Made by a program: the position numbers and the translations under genes. A DNA stretch of 64,000 bases from the NCBI GenBank assembly GCA_023091665.1, contig JALJCQ010000015.1, positions 2,046,001 to 2,110,000 of the forward strand. Direction: 5' to 3'. Positions within the stretch are counted from its first letter, which is position 1; each line of letters begins with the position of its first letter. Below the pieces are notes generated by a model, which did not search any database, was not told the origin of the DNA, and worked only from the letters and a program-made list of their open reading frames with translations. Positions 30,411-39,183 of the stretch are shown here, piece by piece. This stretch comes from Pythium myriotylum. Taxonomy: Eukaryota; Oomycota; Peronosporomycetes; Pythiales; Pythiaceae.

Positions 30411-31529
30411 TCATTTTGATACTCGACTTGATCGCCGCCAGATACTAATGTCTACTGCGGCAATCCGGCGTGATAGGACATCAATACGCTCATTAACTGA
30501 GAGGTGACGCAGTTCTTCACGAAGTGGATTGGAGAATGTGAGGTGGTAGGGTGGTGCCTCCTCGGTACCGCCGACAATTGCTACAAATGGAGGCCGGCCG
30601 ATCGCGCGACCATACGCTGCAGCATTCTCTGCTGTGTCAAACAACATCAGCTCTTTGAGAATTGATTTGATGACGGTGTCCTTGAGATCTTCGTAACCCT
30701 CAACAACTTCAACGTGATCGAACGCATAGCCCAGGAAACCTGGGAAATCCACTCGTGGTAAATCAAACTGAGGCCAGTGGGGGTTGTCGAATGGCACGAA
30801 TGCGATCGGCCCAGCATCTGGGCAAGCCTGACGGAACGCTTGCACATGTTTGGGTGTCGCTGTTAGCACCATATTCAGAGCACCGGTGCGTTGTTCTGCC
30901 ACGAATCTAGCGATCCGTGGATCCCGGAAGCGTACGATATCGCAAAACATGGCCACGAATCCGTGATTATCCGGCTCAATCTCAGTGCAGTAGTGCTCCA
31001 AGGCTGCGTGTGCGTGTTGAATATAACGACAGTGGGCGAGTTCCCGGTCGAGTTCGTTTCTCAGCGAAAAAAGGTAGGACTTGAGCGCTGTTGAAGACGT
31101 AATGGTGGTGTCGAATTCGCACTGTAGTAGGCTTTTAAACAGTTTTTCCTCGTGGACGTTGACGGAAGCATGCCACGACTTGTTCACGAGCATCATGCGG
31201 CCTATTGAACGGCCATCTAGGAAGGAAGCGACGAGGACTGAAACGTCCTCGAGACCCGTGACCGTCACCACCAGATCGGACCGGTCCTGAAGAGATTTCA
31301 GCGTGGCTTGACGCGCAGGTTCATCTTCCTTCTTTTGAATCTGGTCTCGGGATCGTGAACATGGGCGTACGAACATGGATTGGTACGGGCAAGAGGCGTT
31401 GGGTAGTGAATTTGGCGATGCAGTCTTCCTGACCACTCGGTGCATGCGCGAAACTCCGTGCTGAAATCGCGATAACAGGCTGCCGCTGTCGAAGAGATCG
31501 CGGGGAGCAGTTGGAGTGCGTCCGAGCAT
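30411..31529 (-). CDS. F-box-like protein of unknown function
   Basis: A single-exon frame coding for 372 residues. Met29 is an alternative start. Residues ~90-135 contain a pattern like an F-box (LEDVSVLVASFLDGRSIGRM, then LVNKSWHA), which would link it to SCF ubiquitin ligases. The rest, including ATPKHVQAFRQACPDAGPI and GYEDLKDTVIKSILKELMLF, is well-folded looking but I do not recognise it. No signal peptide or membrane helix. It converges on the alpha-kinase gene with about 120 bases between stops. The F-box call is tentative; the coding call is strong because the frame is long and of balanced composition. Confidence 0.8.
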   Translation of the reverse strand: MLGRTPTAPRDLFDSGSLLSRFQHGVSRMHRVVRKTASPNSLPNASCPYQSMFVRPCSRSRDQIQKKEDEPARQATLKSLQDRSDLVVTVTGLEDVSVLVASFLDGRSIGRMMLVNKSWHASVNVHEEKLFKSLLQCEFDTTITSSTALKSYLFSLRNELDRELAHCRYIQHAHAALEHYCTEIEPDNHGFVAMFCDIVRFRDPRIARFVAEQRTGALNMVLTATPKHVQAFRQACPDAGPIAFVPFDNPHWPQFDLPRVDFPGFLGYAFDHVEVVEGYEDLKDTVIKSILKELMLFDTAENAAAYGRAIGRPPFVAIVGGTEEAPPYHLTFSNPLREELRHLSVNERIDVLSRRIAAVDISIWRRSSRVSK

Positions 31530-32419
31530 GACTATTTGTTGCTGGGAGGCGATGGTCGCCTCGAGGTGATTTGGAATATGAGCTCGAGAAGCGTTGGGAG
31601 TGCTCAGTGTTTACCCAGCGTGCCATGCGATGTGTTAACCCAGCTTTTTTGTGCCATGCCTTGCGATGTGGCCGTAACGTGGGTTAGAACATGTTTTGCC
31701 ATGACTCTGGCGTGGGAACTGTAAGAACTGTAAATAACGGCAACTCCGTAAGTTTAACGTGTTTTTTATCTATGTACCATGGTGCTGTAGTAAACTTTAC
31801 CATGACTTGACCTCTTGAATTACGCCTGGCATGTAAGTTACAGTTGCGGCGGGCTAGAATCTAGCAGGGTTAAAATACGACATAGACACCACATAAAGAC
31901 GAAACCCTCATGATTGGCCACTCAGAAGCGACCGGGTGACGAGGCACGGTATGACTGTGGGAGCTTGGGTCAATAATACGTACTAATAGGGTCTTCGCGT
32001 GTTGTGATTGGCCGATCATATTTGTAGCAACCAATGAAATCGTGCCAACTCGGAAAGTGCGTCCTTGACATGGCACATGCGAGGACGAACTCGCCGAGTT
32101 GTGCCATGTCCTTTGCACCGAAACCGTTCCGTAATTTCGATATCGTTATTACCTATTGGGAAGACGACGATAAAACCACAAGCGAGGCGTTCAACTCCAT
32201 GTATCGGTAAGAGCGCAGTCTGCTTGAAAGTCAGCGGCAGCCTTGTTTCGCAATGTATCTGAAGCACTCAGTACTGCATTCACGATGTGTATGCCTTCCC
32301 GTGAATTCCACATGAAGGTGCTGGGTACCCTCAGTGAAGAGGAACTCAACAGCTGAATCCAATTCCTACACGGGTGTATTACACCCGTGCACTGTTGGCT
32401 ACAGTCGCACACACCTTCA
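31530..32419. other. Intergenic region with degenerate repeats
   Basis: About 890 bases upstream of the F-box-like gene and downstream of the RNase H-like gene. Around 31612-31676 an imperfect duplication of ACCCAGC..GTGCCATG..GCGATGTG is visible. A perfect 10-bp-stem palindrome lies at 32368-32388. Short frames only. Confidence 0.5.
32368..32388. repeat. Perfect palindrome, 10-bp arms
   Basis: CACGGGTGTA, one T, then TACACCCGTG. It lies about 30 bases beyond the stop of the minus-strand RNase H-like gene, so it would form a hairpin in its 3' UTR. Confidence 0.85.
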
Positions 32420-33589
32420 CTAACATGACACGCCGAAACAGATAGACGCATCTTTTGCTGCTGACACAGCCGACGCAGTCCACTCGGAAACCCAACCGTC
32501 CTCATACCGCCAGATCACACGCCGCGTACCTTGAGCTTCCACAATTTCCTGCAGTACATCACGATTCTTGACTGGATGACCGTCACCTTTGCGCCAGTCG
32601 TTCAGCAGCCACTTATCCATCCACTCGGTCATCGCCCTCACAAGAAGTTGGTTTCGTGTGTAAATGTAGAGAACTTGGTCCTGAGCAGGATTTTCATTGT
32701 TTGCTCGTCGAATCGCTGCGAGTGCGCTCTTCGCTGTAGCACGATAAGCTGTACAATAGGCGTCCTGGCATGTGTACACCACATCCCACGCCGAATTGTG
32801 TGGGAATATGCAAGCCACACCAGTTTGATGGCTCCAGTTCCGTTTGTCCTGTGTGACACCGTCACAAAAAGCTACCAGTGTGGATCGATGGCGGGGATCT
32901 GGATCATATCGCCGTCCTTGAGTTATGTCGAGATAGCGATCAATGAACTGTTCGGCTTCACGTCGACTCTCGCACAGTCTGTACACACAGTAGTCGTACC
33001 CGTCCGTCTCTTCGTAGACCTCCGTGATTGTGTTATATACGCCAATCCTTCTGCCGCGGGCTACAGCATAGAATTGAGTTGGACTAGGCGACACGGGCAC
33101 AGTAGCGGCATTCGAGTCCACGTCGCTGCGCAACACTGGCGACGGCGTCGTTACGTCGATTTCGGAATAGTCCAGGAAGCGCGGCGCTAACTGTTGCCTT
33201 GATCGCCCTACTCGACTCGGTTTTGACCAGCGTCCTCCAGTCGACAAAGAAAGTGAATGGACGGATCCTGAAGTAGATGGCGTAACAGCAGCCGGCGGGG
33301 GGCGGGGAGGCGTCGTTTGAGAAGCCACTGTGTCTCGGGTGCCTGGCAGGGGGCCTCCTGGAGAGACTTTCGCAGTTCGCGTCTCGCGTAATAGAAAGGA
33401 CGCCACGGCGTCGTCGAACGCGCTCGCGCTGGCCATTGATGCGCGCTGCTCCTGGGATCTCGTCCTTGGCTTCTCGAGTTGGGAGCTCTTCACAGGTTCA
33501 ACATTCCCCGCGAATCCCCTCCGAGACCCGATGCCCTGCAACATCGAAGTTGCCTTCAGAGGACCTCTCGAATAGAATGGCCCCCTCAT
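32420..33589 (-). CDS. Degenerate RNase H1 paralogue, catalytically dead
   Basis: An intact frame of 389 residues from the ATG at 33589 (MRGPFYSRG). The frame is open to 33862, but that part overlaps the opposite gene. The start is Arg/Ser-rich and could be a mitochondrial presequence. It keeps one N-terminal hybrid-binding-like motif (FYAVARGRRIGVY) and an RNase H-like fold that aligns with the neighbour at 33668-34777. Of the four catalytic acids only the first remains (AFCDG). The Glu is Thr (RATAKSAL versus RAEYLAAL), the third acid is Arg (YTRNQLL versus FSDSMLL), the last Asp is lost, and the VKAH loop is shortened. It cannot cut RNA by the RNase H mechanism. It may bind hybrids, or be in early decay without stops yet. 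Confidence 0.85.
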   Translation of the reverse strand: MRGPFYSRGPLKATSMLQGIGSRRGFAGNVEPVKSSQLEKPRTRSQEQRASMASASAFDDAVASFLLRETRTAKVSPGGPLPGTRDTVASQTTPPRPPPAAVTPSTSGSVHSLSLSTGGRWSKPSRVGRSRQQLAPRFLDYSEIDVTTPSPVLRSDVDSNAATVPVSPSPTQFYAVARGRRIGVYNTITEVYEETDGYDYCVYRLCESRREAEQFIDRYLDITQGRRYDPDPRHRSTLVAFCDGVTQDKRNWSHQTGVACIFPHNSAWDVVYTCQDAYCTAYRATAKSALAAIRRANNENPAQDQVLYIYTRNQLLVRAMTEWMDKWLLNDWRKGDGHPVKNRDVLQEIVEAQGTRRVIWRYEDGWVSEWTASAVSAAKDASICFGVSC

Positions 33590-33667
33590 CCATTCTCTAG
33601 TAGAGGTTGTCGTGGGTCGAAAATGGCTCGGTAACCCCCAACAGCAACTTCGAGCATCATCGAGAGA
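33590..33667. promoter_or_regulatory. Very short shared promoter of the RNase H pair
   Basis: Only 78 bases separate the two chosen start codons, so 5' UTRs and promoter elements of the two divergent genes must overlap, or extend into the neighbouring coding sequence. No TATA box seen. Confidence 0.45.
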
Positions 33668-34777
33668 ATGGGGAAAAGCGGCGGCTTCTACGCTGTGGCT
33701 ATTGGCCGCAGCACCGGTGTCTACACTTCCTGGGGAGACGCGGAGGCTCAAGTCAAAGGCTTCGCCGGCGCGCGGTATAAGAAGTTCCCCACGCAAGTGC
33801 AGGCCGAAGCATTTGTTGTGTCGCAGGGAAGAGGCAGCGCCCCCGTAAAGCCCGTGCATCATGAGGCTGCTTCGTCGAATGGGCGGAAGCGTGAATGGGC
33901 AGAGTGTGGTGCATCCAGCGAAAGTGGAGATGGAACGGATGGCACGATTTCGCCCCCCGACACGAAGCGGCGAGTTACAGTCGCTGATGCTGAGGTCAAG
34001 GCGGTGTCAAAGCAACTTGTCCAAGTAGATACAATTGATTTACCCAGCGCATCTGATGGGTGCGAAGCCTCATCGGTTAGCAGTGGCAAGATCTCGTACT
34101 GGTATGCAGTGGCGAAGGGACGGAAGACTGGTGTGTACGATAACTGGGCCGATGCGAGAGTCCAAATTGAAGGTCTCTTTAGCGCCAAGTTCAAGAAGTT
34201 CCCAACCAAAGCTGAAGCTGAAGCGTTCATTCGTGACCACCAAGAAGCAACACAGTCTCAGAACGGAGATCCAGACCCCAAGCATCCCGATTCGCTTGTT
34301 GCTTTCTGTGACGGCAGTGCGCTACAGAACGGCCGGTTCGGATGCCAAGCGGGATTTGCGTGCATTTTCCCTCACAACCCTTCGTGGAATGTGGCAAAAA
34401 AACTCGTGGAGGATCGAGCGACCAACAACCGTGCCGAGTATCTTGCTGCGCTAGAGGCTATGAAGCGTGCAAATCAGGAAGATAGCTCCCAAACACGCCC
34501 ACTGTACATCTTCTCAGACAGTATGCTACTTATTCGATCTATGACCGAGTGGATCACTGGTTGGCAGAAGAAGAATTGGACGAAGGCTGATGGAAATCCT
34601 GTACTCAACCGTGACCTACTTGAACTTCTTTTGAAGGAAAAAGGATCTCGACGCGTGATCTGGCGTCACGTTAAGGCGCACACCGGGAGGAAGGACTGGC
34701 ATTCGAAGTGGAATGATGTTGCTGACCATGCTGCGAGAAACGCGGCGGCTGGTTGGGAGCCGACTTCCTCCGCCTAG
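33668..34777 (+). CDS. RNH1: Ribonuclease H1 with two hybrid-binding domains
   Basis: 369 residues, no intron. Two N-terminal RNA/DNA hybrid-binding domains lie at residues ~7-50 (FYAVAIGRSTGVYTSW) and ~144-188 (WYAVAKGRKTGVYDNW), separated by a disordered linker containing SPPDTKRR. The RNase H domain covers ~208-362, with all four metal-binding acids: Asp215 (AFCDGS), Glu257 (NRAEYLA), Asp284 (IFSDSML) and Asp350 (KWNDVADHA), plus the flexible-loop His (VKAHTG). It cuts the RNA strand of RNA:DNA hybrids, removing R-loops and primers in nucleus and/or mitochondrion. No clear targeting peptide. It is head-to-head with its dead paralogue, with only 78 bases between the two start codons. Confidence 0.95.
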   Translation: MGKSGGFYAVAIGRSTGVYTSWGDAEAQVKGFAGARYKKFPTQVQAEAFVVSQGRGSAPVKPVHHEAASSNGRKREWAECGASSESGDGTDGTISPPDTKRRVTVADAEVKAVSKQLVQVDTIDLPSASDGCEASSVSSGKISYWYAVAKGRKTGVYDNWADARVQIEGLFSAKFKKFPTKAEAEAFIRDHQEATQSQNGDPDPKHPDSLVAFCDGSALQNGRFGCQAGFACIFPHNPSWNVAKKLVEDRATNNRAEYLAALEAMKRANQEDSSQTRPLYIFSDSMLLIRSMTEWITGWQKKNWTKADGNPVLNRDLLELLLKEKGSRRVIWRHVKAHTGRKDWHSKWNDVADHAARNAAAGWEPTSSA

Positions 34778-34904
34778 CTTTATGAGAGCACGCTATCAGA
34801 CTCAAAAATAAAGTGTACGAATACAAGTCGAAGGGCTAAAATAGACTGTATTCTTATCTCTGGTGTTGGCATTTTGCTACTTCAGAAGCGAAGTCGTCGA
34901 TTAT

Positions 34905-34913
34905 ATGCCATGA
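34905..34913 (+). promoter_or_regulatory. Minimal upstream ORF (Met-Pro-stop) overlapping a start codon
   Basis: ATG CCA TGA. The TGA stop overlaps the ATG at 34910 of the EF-hand gene by two bases. Such an arrangement could tie translation of the main frame to termination and re-initiation or leaky scanning. Whether it is transcribed is unknown. Confidence 0.5.
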
Positions 34914-35515
34914 AGAAGAGTTCACTCGCGCCAGCTTCACCTCTGTTGGCTGCACCTCGCAGCGCTTCGCGCTGTGAAGCAGGAGCAACAAGGCGAACCC
35001 TCTTAAACTCAGTCACCAACGATATCATCGGTGGTCGAGGCTCTATTGACCCCATCTCCTCTGAGCCTCATATTCCTCAGAACGAGTTTGGCGGAGTACT
35101 TGTCACTCCAGAACAGATCCGATCCGCATTCCAGTTTCTCGACGTGGATAAGAAGAATCGGGTGACTCCAGAAAACCTTCGTGCACGACTGGGTATTTTT
35201 TACGATCAAATCGCGCTGAAAGATGTGAAACTCCTGCTCTTCGACCACAATGAGCTCACCGAAGAGTATTTGACTACATTACTGCTCACAAACGAGGTCA
35301 AGAACTTTGATCCAGTTGCAGAAGCTTTCAAGGCTTACGACCCCGAGGAGTCAGGTTTCGTTGCGCGAGATATGCTGCGCCACGTCTTCGAACGATTGGG
35401 CTTTGGTTCCCTCACAGAAGAAGACATCAATGTGTTAGTAGCTTGTGCAGACGTAGATGGCGACGGTCGGATCGGGCTCTCAGACTTTCGCAGCCTGCTC
35501 CAGCCATTCGACTAG
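34910..35515 (+). CDS. EF-hand calcium-binding protein (calmodulin/centrin-like)
   Basis: 201 residues from the ATG at 34910. The frame extends upstream only through a TTG codon. A ~70-residue Ala/Ser/Arg-rich leader precedes four EF-hand-like units. The first (FQFLDVDKKNRVTPENL) and third (KAYDPEESGFVARDML) keep part of the loop acids. The second (LLFDHNELTEEYLTTLL) is degenerate. The last (DVDGDGRIGLSDF) is a canonical 12-residue Ca loop. So one strong and perhaps two weak Ca sites are expected. The leader could be a targeting or disordered tail. I cannot assign it to a named family member. A 3-codon uORF overlaps its start. Confidence 0.88.
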   Translation: MKKSSLAPASPLLAAPRSASRCEAGATRRTLLNSVTNDIIGGRGSIDPISSEPHIPQNEFGGVLVTPEQIRSAFQFLDVDKKNRVTPENLRARLGIFYDQIALKDVKLLLFDHNELTEEYLTTLLLTNEVKNFDPVAEAFKAYDPEESGFVARDMLRHVFERLGFGSLTEEDINVLVACADVDGDGRIGLSDFRSLLQPFD

Positions 35516-35857
35516 CAGCATTATTAAAGCGCATCTTGTACTAGATAAGCCGCCCATGATTTCTTCTCCAGCAACGATTATATGCCTGCCGTGGAATCTA
35601 GTGGGAGGACAGTAAGCATGTTGGAGCTTCATTTTTCTCTTCTCACTTTGTAATCATACAACGTCTACCGTTTCCGTATTGACCCCAAATGCTACTGTGA
35701 GCTGCCTTCCCATCTGTGTTGGCTTCGCACACATGCAAACGCTCAGCCCCCACCATTCTCGTTGAACAAAGCAATTCTCGCGGCCACGAGTGGGCATGCG
35801 CGATCGATTCGCAATCCATCATCTTCTACCCGCAGCGTTGCTCTCCTTGCGATCCGT
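35516..35857. other. 3' gap between convergent EF-hand and SERF genes
   Basis: About 340 bases containing two 3' ends. AT-rich near 35515-35660. No further gene seen. Confidence 0.5.
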
Positions 35858-36124
35858 CTACTTCTTCTTGGCGTTTGCCTGAGTCGCGCCGCCAGCGTCT
35901 TTCATGGCGGCCTTCTTCGCGATTTTCTCCTGCAAAGCCTTGGCGTCGGCCTCGCGACGCGCGTTCGGATCGCCCTTGGCGCCGCTCTTGGCGTTCTGCT
36001 TCGCGCGGGCTTGCGCGCGCTACAAAGCCAAGTCAGTCAGTCTCCTTGAAGTGCGCGGTCGGTCGTGCTCATTCGCGAAGCCACGAACCGCGCGATCGAC
36101 GTCTCGCTGGTTGCCGCGCGACAT
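35858..36124 (-). CDS. SERF / 4F5-like small basic protein
   Basis: A two-exon gene coding for 65 residues. Exon 1 (36089-36124) codes MSRGNQRDVDRA, the hallmark start of SERF/4F5 proteins. A 69-nt intron (GTTCGT..TTTGTAG) is removed in phase 0, and exon 2 (35858-36019) continues RAQARAKQNAKSGAKGDPNA and ends with a Lys run before the stop. The product is almost all Lys, Ala, Arg and Gln, as in SERF, which is disordered, binds nucleic acid and promotes amyloid aggregation in animals. Its normal cell role is poorly known. The first exon is only 12 codons, which makes the gene easy to miss. Confidence 0.88.
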
Positions 36125-36912
36125 GGATTCTCGTCAACGACAAAGCTATCTGCGACCAACACAGCGAACGAATCAGCACCTAACGAAGGCGGAGGTGACT
36201 GCATCGCGAACGCGACGACGACTTACAGGGAGGGCGGTCTCCTTGGGAGTTGGGAACGGGATGGAGAATGGGGAGCCGACATCGGTCGGTCGGGTTATTT
36301 TTCGGGACCTTCTCGAACCGACTTCTCTATCACCAGAATCAGTGCGAGGAAATAATACCGGAATTTTTCTTCCACTAGGTTCGGGGAAACTTAGGGTCTC
36401 GTTGAGATTGTTAACATGAATTAGTACACAGCATCTTCATTAGCACTGCTGGAAGTTGCCTGCTTTCAACGATCAAGCAGGCAAGCGGTGAAGTAGAGCT
36501 GGGCTAGATTTTTGCCGTCCTACTCAATAGACCTCCCAGAAGGAGCAGCAATTTTTCAAATATATGAGAGACACAAAACCGCTCCGCTATGATCAACAAC
36601 TTGGCCACATGTTACCCTAAGTTGTCGAGTATGAAACCACTCTTGAAGAACATGCGCCGTGAGTCTGGGTTGCGCCAATGCCACTTAAATTGATTTGCTG
36701 CGCCATTTATCTCGGTGGACTTTGTTGAGTGGGTCTCGATGGTGGCGGGCCATGGATATCGGAACCTTTCAAAACAGATATGGCTGTACTCCTGCTCCGG
36801 AAGAGTGATGCTCGGCACGCCTCTATTCAAGCATATTCACCTCGATTGTTGCATATGTTCCCCGACACGAACCAACTCCTCAACAACAGAGAACCCAACC
36901 AAGAAGCAAGAG
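36125..36912. other. Divergent intergenic region, SERF / SF3B6
   Basis: About 790 bases between two divergent starts. The part next to SERF is GC-rich; 36,420-36,900 is more AT-rich. Only short frames without family features. Confidence 0.5.
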
Positions 36913-37367
36913 ATGGCGTCTATGGCAACGCAGGGGCGTCGAGGAAATGTGTGTATCCTTCGTGCTGCGATCATACACTGTGCATTGCTAAGTATCTTCT
37001 AATCCGACACTAGGCTCGCCTTCCGCCGGAGGTTAATCGCGTCTTGTACGTCCGCAACTTGCCGTTCAAAATTTCGTCGGAGGAGATGTACGACATCTTC
37101 GGCAAGTACGGCGCGATTCGCCAGATCCGCTTGGGCGTCAACAACGACACGCGCGGGACAGCATTCGTGGTCTACGAGGATATTTATGACGCGAAGAATG
37201 CGGTTGACCATCTTTCAGGCTTCAACGTCGGCGGGCGCTATTTAATCGTTCTCTACTATCAACCGAACAAGATGCAGACAAAGAAAGGAGCTGGGAGCGC
37301 CGCCGCCGAGATCGAGAAGCAGAAAATCGAACTACAACAGCTGAAGCAGAAGTATGGCGTCGAATAA
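36913..37367 (+). CDS. SF3B6: Splicing factor 3b subunit 6 (SF3b p14)
   Basis: Two exons. 36913-36948 codes [12 protein letters not shown]; a 65-nt intron (GTGTGT..CACTAG, phase 0) follows; 37014-37367 begins [19 protein letters not shown]. The 129-residue product is one RRM with RNP2 (LYVRNL) and RNP1-like (RGTAFVVY). The phrases [17 protein letters not shown] and [20 protein letters not shown] match the SF3b p14 family closely. In the U2 snRNP this subunit contacts the bulged branch-point adenosine and SF3B1. The Lys/Gln-rich C-terminal helix ([19 protein letters not shown]) is also conserved. Human SF3B6 has 125 residues, so the length fits. Confidence 0.96.
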
Positions 37368-37947
37368 AACCCTACATTGACGGTGACTAGGCCAGTGCAA
37401 GCGGATTCAGGGGAGTCATCGTCAGAGAAACGTGTCGGACGGGAGTTCAAACTCAGCAGAATAGTTCAAGTCTTTGCGCTTAGGAGTTTGGATACGGATG
37501 CTTGCGACGTCTGGGCCGAGTTCGCCACCGTGCCGGGTCCTTGGATAGATTCGTCATCGGTCATCGTTGCCTGTTCCTTTTCAGTAAAATCTAGAAACCA
37601 AATGAGTCTGTCGGCAAAGCCGTTGCTACAACGTCTTTGCGGCAACGGTGTTGCTCACGTGCAGTGATTTTGCACCAGCAGAGCAGCTCAATTTCTTGAC
37701 TCATACGTGTCCACAAATGAGCCTGTTGCAGTTCTGCATTGCCTAGGATGAAACAAAACACTATACAAAAAGAAACTCGAGTCAAGATCGCACTTCAATA
37801 GCACATTGAGGTTTTCGGGCTTTTGTCTGTATTCGGAAAATGGCTTGACTGTATCACAATAGCAGCTGCAAAGGGGCTGACAGAAACAACGGAAAGTTGT
37901 AGCTGATAGTTAGACCCTGCTCTTGATGTGCAACGCGCACGTCTCGT
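37368..37947. other. Gap between convergent SF3B6 and ETF-beta genes
   Basis: About 580 bases. No conserved frame or RNA gene recognised. Confidence 0.5.
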
Positions 37948-38703
37948 TTACACAACGCCAGCCTCGTTCTTGAGCTTGTCCACCAACTCGTTCACATCGG
38001 CGACCTTGATACCGGCCTTACGCTGAGCTGGCTCCTTGACTTCGATGACCTCATGACGAGGCGTGAGATCAACACCCAAGCTATCCGCGGAAAGGACATC
38101 AATCTTCTTCTTCTTCGCCTTCATAATGTTCGGCAGAGTGGCGTAACGCGGCTCGTTCAGACGAAGATCAGCCGTGACAACCGCTGGCAGGTTGAGCTTG
38201 AGCGTCTCAATGCCCGAATCCGTCTCACGCGTGACCGTGACGGCCTCGCCTTCGATGGCCACCTCCGACGCGAACGTGGCCTGGCTCCAATCAAGCAGAC
38301 CAGCGAGAAGAGGTCCAGTCTGAGCGGCATCGGCGTCGATCGACTGCTTGCCCGTAATCACAAGGTTCGGGTTCTCCTTGGCGACAATCTCCTTGAGGAG
38401 CTTAGCGACGGCGAGCGGCTGGAGCTCCTGGTCCGTGCGGAGGTCGGTCTCAATGTGAATGCCACGGTCCGCGCCCATTGCGAGCGCCGTGCGAATGGTC
38501 TCCTGGCTCTGCTTGGGGCCAATGGAGACCGCCACGACTTCGGTCGCGATCTTCTTCTCCTTGAGACGGATGGCCTCCTCGACGGCAATCTCGCAGAACG
38601 GGTTCATGCTCATCTTGACATTGTTGAGCTCGACACCCTTCGGGGCCACGCGGATCTTGACCGCGTAGTCCACCACTCGCTTCACGGGCACCAACACCTT
38701 CAT
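37948..38703 (-). CDS. ETFB: Electron transfer flavoprotein subunit beta
   Basis: 251 residues, close to the usual ~255, single exon. I start at the ATG of [19 protein letters not shown]; the open frame upstream has no ATG. Typical features are [28 protein letters not shown] (AMP-binding region), the signature [20 protein letters not shown] and [20 protein letters not shown] ending in the KAKKKK stretch. With ETF-alpha it forms the FAD/AMP heterodimer of the mitochondrial matrix that passes electrons from acyl-CoA and amino-acid dehydrogenases to ETF-QO and ubiquinone. As in other eukaryotes it lacks a long cleavable presequence. Divergent from the homoserine acetyltransferase gene. Confidence 0.97.
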   Translation of the reverse strand: MKVLVPVKRVVDYAVKIRVAPKGVELNNVKMSMNPFCEIAVEEAIRLKEKKIATEVVAVSIGPKQSQETIRTALAMGADRGIHIETDLRTDQELQPLAVAKLLKEIVAKENPNLVITGKQSIDADAAQTGPLLAGLLDWSQATFASEVAIEGEAVTVTRETDSGIETLKLNLPAVVTADLRLNEPRYATLPNIMKAKKKKIDVLSADSLGVDLTPRHEVIEVKEPAQRKAGIKVADVNELVDKLKNEAGVV

Positions 38704-39183
38704 CGTGATCTGTCTCCGGAGGATCGCTGTATGTGGGCGGCACGTGCCCGACCCAAGAACTCGTGCATGACCGACGCACGTGGATCGCACCAACGTTCAA
38801 GGTGTTTTAAACACCTTCCGATTTTACCATTGGACAAAATATTGCAAATCTTCCACACCATTGGTTGTAAACAAAACCGCAGCCTCGTGCGAATCTATGT
38901 GCGGCCCCAACGTGGAGAGTGTAACCCCTCCACCTCGTACCCTGGCCCAGCAGTTACGAATTAATATTGTGTGGTTCAGAGTCAACCACACGATTTTCGG
39001 ATTGCAGATCTCGTTTTGGGTCAAAGACACGGGGCTGCCCATTGGCTCCGCGCATCCCCAATGGGCGAAGAGCTCCGGCTGCGCCTACTGAAACGATTGC
39101 GCCACAACCGAGATTCGCCGTCACTTGGCCATCTCTCCTGCCCCGCTGGCTGCGGCCCCCGCACCTCTCCTTCTCTCGGCAGA
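38704..39183. other. Divergent promoter region, ETFB / MetX
   Basis: About 480 bases between divergent starts. It includes a CCAAT-type box (ATTGG at 38830-38834 and 39040-39044). The MetX frame is open through part of it without an ATG in good context. Confidence 0.45.

Noticed and set aside
38053..38964. 303-codon plus-strand frame
   Set aside because: Exact antisense of ETF-beta, a codon-mirror effect.
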